61,877 nt of DNA from CBFHOS01 sp965657645. Its GTDB lineage: Bacteria; Pseudomonadota; Alphaproteobacteria; Puniceispirillales; Puniceispirillaceae. Below are positions 60,106 through 61,877 of this stretch, in pieces. The stretch lies in assembly GCA_965657645.1 (NCBI GenBank), contig CBFHOS010000011.1, forward strand, positions 1-61,877. Direction: 5' to 3'. Under the pieces are notes generated by a model. That model did no database searches and was not told the origin of the DNA. It was given only the letters and a program-made list of their open reading frames with translations. The first letter of the stretch is position 1. The number at the start of each line of letters is the position of its first letter. The position numbers and the translations under genes were made by a program.

Positions 60106-60455
60106 CTCTTTTTGGTTTTGGTTTTGGCTGGCTTTGGAGGCAATCCGGCGCAAAAGAAAATGGCCATATCTACATAGCGCTGGAGTTGATCATCTTCACC
60201 AAGCCCTTGGGGTAAGATCATCGCCCAACCGCGCATTGGCCGGCCGGTTATATCCATCGGTTTTACAAATGGTTCATCGGCAATGGATTGTGCCGCCTCG
60301 ATGCCAATGCGAATGATCAATTGATCGCCCCAGACGCCAACACACATATTGCCATTCATAAGATAGCCAAAGCCGCCCATCATGTAATTTGGTTCCATTT
60401 CCAGCATGGATCCCATGATGTCTTTCAGGCGTTCAGCCAGACCTTTGTCATACAT
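60102..60455 (-). CDS. TfoX N-terminal domain protein
   Basis: 117 residues. MGGFGYLMNGNMCVGVWGDQLIIRIG is the core of the TfoX/Sxy N-terminal domain (MFGG-like turn, then FAxV-type strands), followed by PMRGWAMILP. The C-terminus is Lys/Pro-rich (PPKPAKTKTKKS). Full TfoX/Sxy regulators of competence also have a C-terminal domain that is absent here; such short single-domain proteins are common in alphaproteobacteria and their role is unknown. Confidence 0.82.
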   Translation of the reverse strand: MYDKGLAERLKDIMGSMLEMEPNYMMGGFGYLMNGNMCVGVWGDQLIIRIGIEAAQSIADEPFVKPMDITGRPMRGWAMILPQGLGEDDQLQRYVDMAIFFCAGLPPKPAKTKTKKS

Positions 60456-60577
60456 TGTCTGTCATCCAGTTTATAATCTGAGCCATGCATTGCCCCTAAC
60501 CATTGCATGATCTGTCCCCTTGTCAAACGATATGGCATTGCCCAGATATTAGTCATAGATATTGAAAGAGGTGTGAT

Positions 60578-61120
60578 ATGCGTGCGTCGGTAAAAGCAAA
60601 AGCAGTAGATGATACAAATAACCAATTTATGCGGCTGATGGGCCTTGCTGTGGCCGGATTTGTGCTCGCGCTGGGGCTGTTGATGATGCCTGCATTCGCC
60701 GCTGGTTCATCGAGTGATTCTGGTTCCTCATCGACAAGGTACGGCGCTACACCGGAAACCAGCAAAGTATTGCGCGAGGCCGTTGCCGCGATCAAGCGTG
60801 AGGAATATGCCGCCGCATTGGACTTTTTGGCCACGGAAACCAAAGCCAACCCGAAAAATGCAGATGCATGGAATTTTACCGGTTATGCATCGCGCAAGCT
60901 TGGTCGCTATGACGCCTCTGCCGCGGCCTATGACAAGGCGCTGGCAATCAACCCAAATCATAAAGGCGCGCTGGAATATAAAGGCGAGCTTTATCTGACC
61001 TTGGGCCAGTTAGACAATGCTGAGGCGATGTTGGCCAGATTGAAAAAAGCGTGCACGTTCAATTGCAGTGAATTGCGCGATCTCAACAAGGCAATCAATC
61101 TATATAAAAAGGCCAATTAG
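60578..61120 (+). CDS. Exported TPR protein
   Basis: 180 residues. The N-terminus contains a hydrophobic segment (about 18-40) ending AFA-AG, a likely signal or anchor, followed by a Ser/Gly-rich spacer (SSSDSGSSS). Three tetratricopeptide repeats follow: VAAIKREEYAAALDFLATET, NADAWNFTGYASRKLGRYDA and PNHKGALEYKGELYLTLGQL. A late CTFNC pair of cysteines could form a disulfide in the periplasm. Likely a periplasmic protein-protein interaction scaffold; no specific partner is suggested by neighbours. AGAGG lies 8 bases before the ATG. Confidence 0.8.
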   Translation: MRASVKAKAVDDTNNQFMRLMGLAVAGFVLALGLLMMPAFAAGSSSDSGSSSTRYGATPETSKVLREAVAAIKREEYAAALDFLATETKANPKNADAWNFTGYASRKLGRYDASAAAYDKALAINPNHKGALEYKGELYLTLGQLDNAEAMLARLKKACTFNCSELRDLNKAINLYKKAN

Positions 61121-61140
61121 CATTTAGCTACAGGCGGCCT

Positions 61141-61581
61141 TTATCGGGCGTATTTCACAAATGGAGTGAGGGTGGCAATCCGGTCATAGAGATGGCGCGC
61201 CTGATGGTTGAAATCCTGCGTTAGCCAATAGACTGACGGGGCGCCATTTTCGTCTGCGTCACGGTAAACCGCCTCGATCAGCATTCGGCCAATTCCAGTT
61301 CCGCGCATGGTCGGTGACACAAATAAATCTTGCAGATAACAGACATCACCCAGATGCCAATTATGCGGGTGATAGATGATATGAACAAGGCCAACTAATT
61401 CATCATCGGTTTCGGCAACCAAACAGCGCTGGGTTGAACGGGCAGGGTCGGTTAACCGGTCAAAAGTGGCCGCGTAAATCTCTGGGGCGACTTCGGTTTC
61501 GTAAAAGGCAAGATAGGCGGACCAGAGGGCGCGCCATTGCGCCTCGTCGCTGGCTTTTATAGGGCGAATGAGAATTGTCAT
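61141..61581 (-). CDS. GNAT-family N-acetyltransferase
   Basis: 146 residues. IRPIKASDEAQWRALW is a typical GNAT opening. VAETDDELVGLVHIIYH forms strands 2-3. YLQDLFVSPTMRGTGIGRMLIEAV carries the acetyl-CoA-binding motif A, with RGTGIG as the pyrophosphate loop. NHQARHLYDRIA is the usual C-terminal motif B. The substrate is not predictable. Convergent with the TPR gene (20-base gap). Confidence 0.9.
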   Translation of the reverse strand: MTILIRPIKASDEAQWRALWSAYLAFYETEVAPEIYAATFDRLTDPARSTQRCLVAETDDELVGLVHIIYHPHNWHLGDVCYLQDLFVSPTMRGTGIGRMLIEAVYRDADENGAPSVYWLTQDFNHQARHLYDRIATLTPFVKYAR

Positions 61582-61619
61582 TTTGGCAAACTCGTTTGTA
61601 TTGTCTGGGCCAGAAAAGG

Positions 61620-61642
61620 AAAAAGAGGAGCAGAGCTCCCCT
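61620..61642 (-). terminator. Rho-independent terminator (minus strand)
   Basis: On the minus strand AGGGGAGC pairs with GCTCCTCT (8 bp, one G-U) over a TCT loop, then five T. It would end a transcript coming from the small ORF at 61680-61760 or from genes further right, upstream of the GNAT gene. Confidence 0.75.
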
Positions 61643-61652
61643 TTAACGTGAT

Positions 61653-61667
61653 GGTTATTAAATAACC
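61653..61667. other. Palindrome GGTTATT-A-AATAACC
   Basis: Two 7-base arms around a single central base, between the 26-residue ORF and the terminator at 61620-61642. Could be an operator or a second 3' hairpin. Confidence 0.4.
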
Positions 61668-61679
61668 AATAGTCATGCG

Positions 61680-61760
61680 TCAGATGGCGTTGACGAGGTT
61701 GCTCATCAGCCCACCGGCCACATATTGGGTATTTAATTCAAACCGAAAATCACTAGACAT
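61680..61760 (-). CDS. Possible 26-residue ORF or gene remnant
   Basis: ATG at 61760 is preceded by AGGAGGTGATCTG, a near-perfect Shine-Dalgarno at good spacing, and the frame runs 26 codons (MSSDFRFELN... ending LVNAI) to TGA at 61680. A terminator follows 38 bases later. It could be a genuine short peptide or a truncated remnant; the FRFELNTQYVAGGLM part loosely recalls the C-terminal strand-helix of RatA/COQ10-type START proteins, but this is weak. No frameshift continuation was found. Confidence 0.4.
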   Translation of the reverse strand: MSSDFRFELNTQYVAGGLMSNLVNAI

Positions 61761-61849
61761 CAGATCACCTCCTTTTCATTGCTGTTAAACTCATAAAAAG
61801 GCTAATCCGAATTTTTGATGATGTCACGCCGTAAATGAGGGTGCGGCAA

Positions 61850-61877
61850 CTAGCCGCCGAAAAATCCTTTGGCGAAG
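61850..61877 (-). CDS. Possible 3' end of a gene entering from the right
   Basis: One minus-strand frame from the window edge reads FAKGFFGG then TAG at 61850-61852. The glycine/phenylalanine-rich ending is plausible for a real C-terminus, but eight codons are not enough to identify a gene. Confidence 0.25.

Overview
The window looks like a chromosomal segment from an alphaproteobacterium. The lines of evidence are a serC-serA operon with a structured leader, an RpoH sigma factor with the RpoH box, a dcw cluster followed directly by lpxC-bamD-recN-ligA, FtsZ with a very long C-terminal linker ending in a DDLDIPAFLRR peptide, and alphaproteobacterial-type SerC and MurF sequences. A marine SAR116-like (Puniceispirillales) relative would fit, but that placement is inference. 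A run of ten N at 59431-59440, sitting inside a gene whose frame does not close across it, shows that this is draft sequence with a placeholder gap.

Layout. 270-12650 (+): pal, cpoB, tilS, ftsH, folP, glmM, serC, serA, purA, mixing envelope maintenance, tRNA modification, proteolysis, folate, amino-sugar, serine and purine synthesis. 12651-14280 is a small A+T-richer accessory patch with a DUF3800-type gene, a MITE-like inverted-repeat element and a repeat-rich lipoprotein. 14300-16675 (-): rpoH and an RluD-type pseudouridine synthase. 16888-21150: small membrane proteins, the ABC-F ATPase ettA, and the mlaA-mlaC lipid-transport pair. 21151-26168 (+): uvrD/pcrA, prmA and a long aminopeptidase P.

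26165-51010 (-) is a nearly uninterrupted 25-kb block read from mraZ to ligA: mraZ, rsmH, ftsL, ftsI, murE, murF, mraY, murD, ftsW, murG, murC, murB, ddl, ftsQ, ftsA, ftsZ, lpxC, bamD, recN, ligA. Most neighbouring genes overlap by 1-14 bases or lie within about 10 bases, which indicates translational coupling of peptidoglycan precursor synthesis with the divisome. Upstream of mraZ lie 10-bp-periodic TGGGA repeats (51205-51249), matching the pattern described for MraZ operators.

51556-61877 is mixed: an FkbM-type methyltransferase, a DUF374 acyltransferase followed by a 14-bp tandem array, a metallo-beta-lactamase-fold protein that seems to have lost metal ligands, the RNase P RNA (minus strand), the ABC-F protein uup, djlA, tusA, plsC, a DUF2237 gene broken by the N run, small hypothetical genes, a TfoX-like protein, a TPR protein, a GNAT acetyltransferase and, at the edge, a 26-residue ORF with a near-ideal Shine-Dalgarno sequence.

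The most interesting non-coding signals are the MraZ-type operator, the serC leader with mutually exclusive helices, short tandem duplications at gene 3' ends sharing a CTAAAT core, and the inverted-repeat element near 13.7 kb. I see no CRISPR array, prophage, intact insertion sequence or obvious new multi-gene defence or biosynthetic system.
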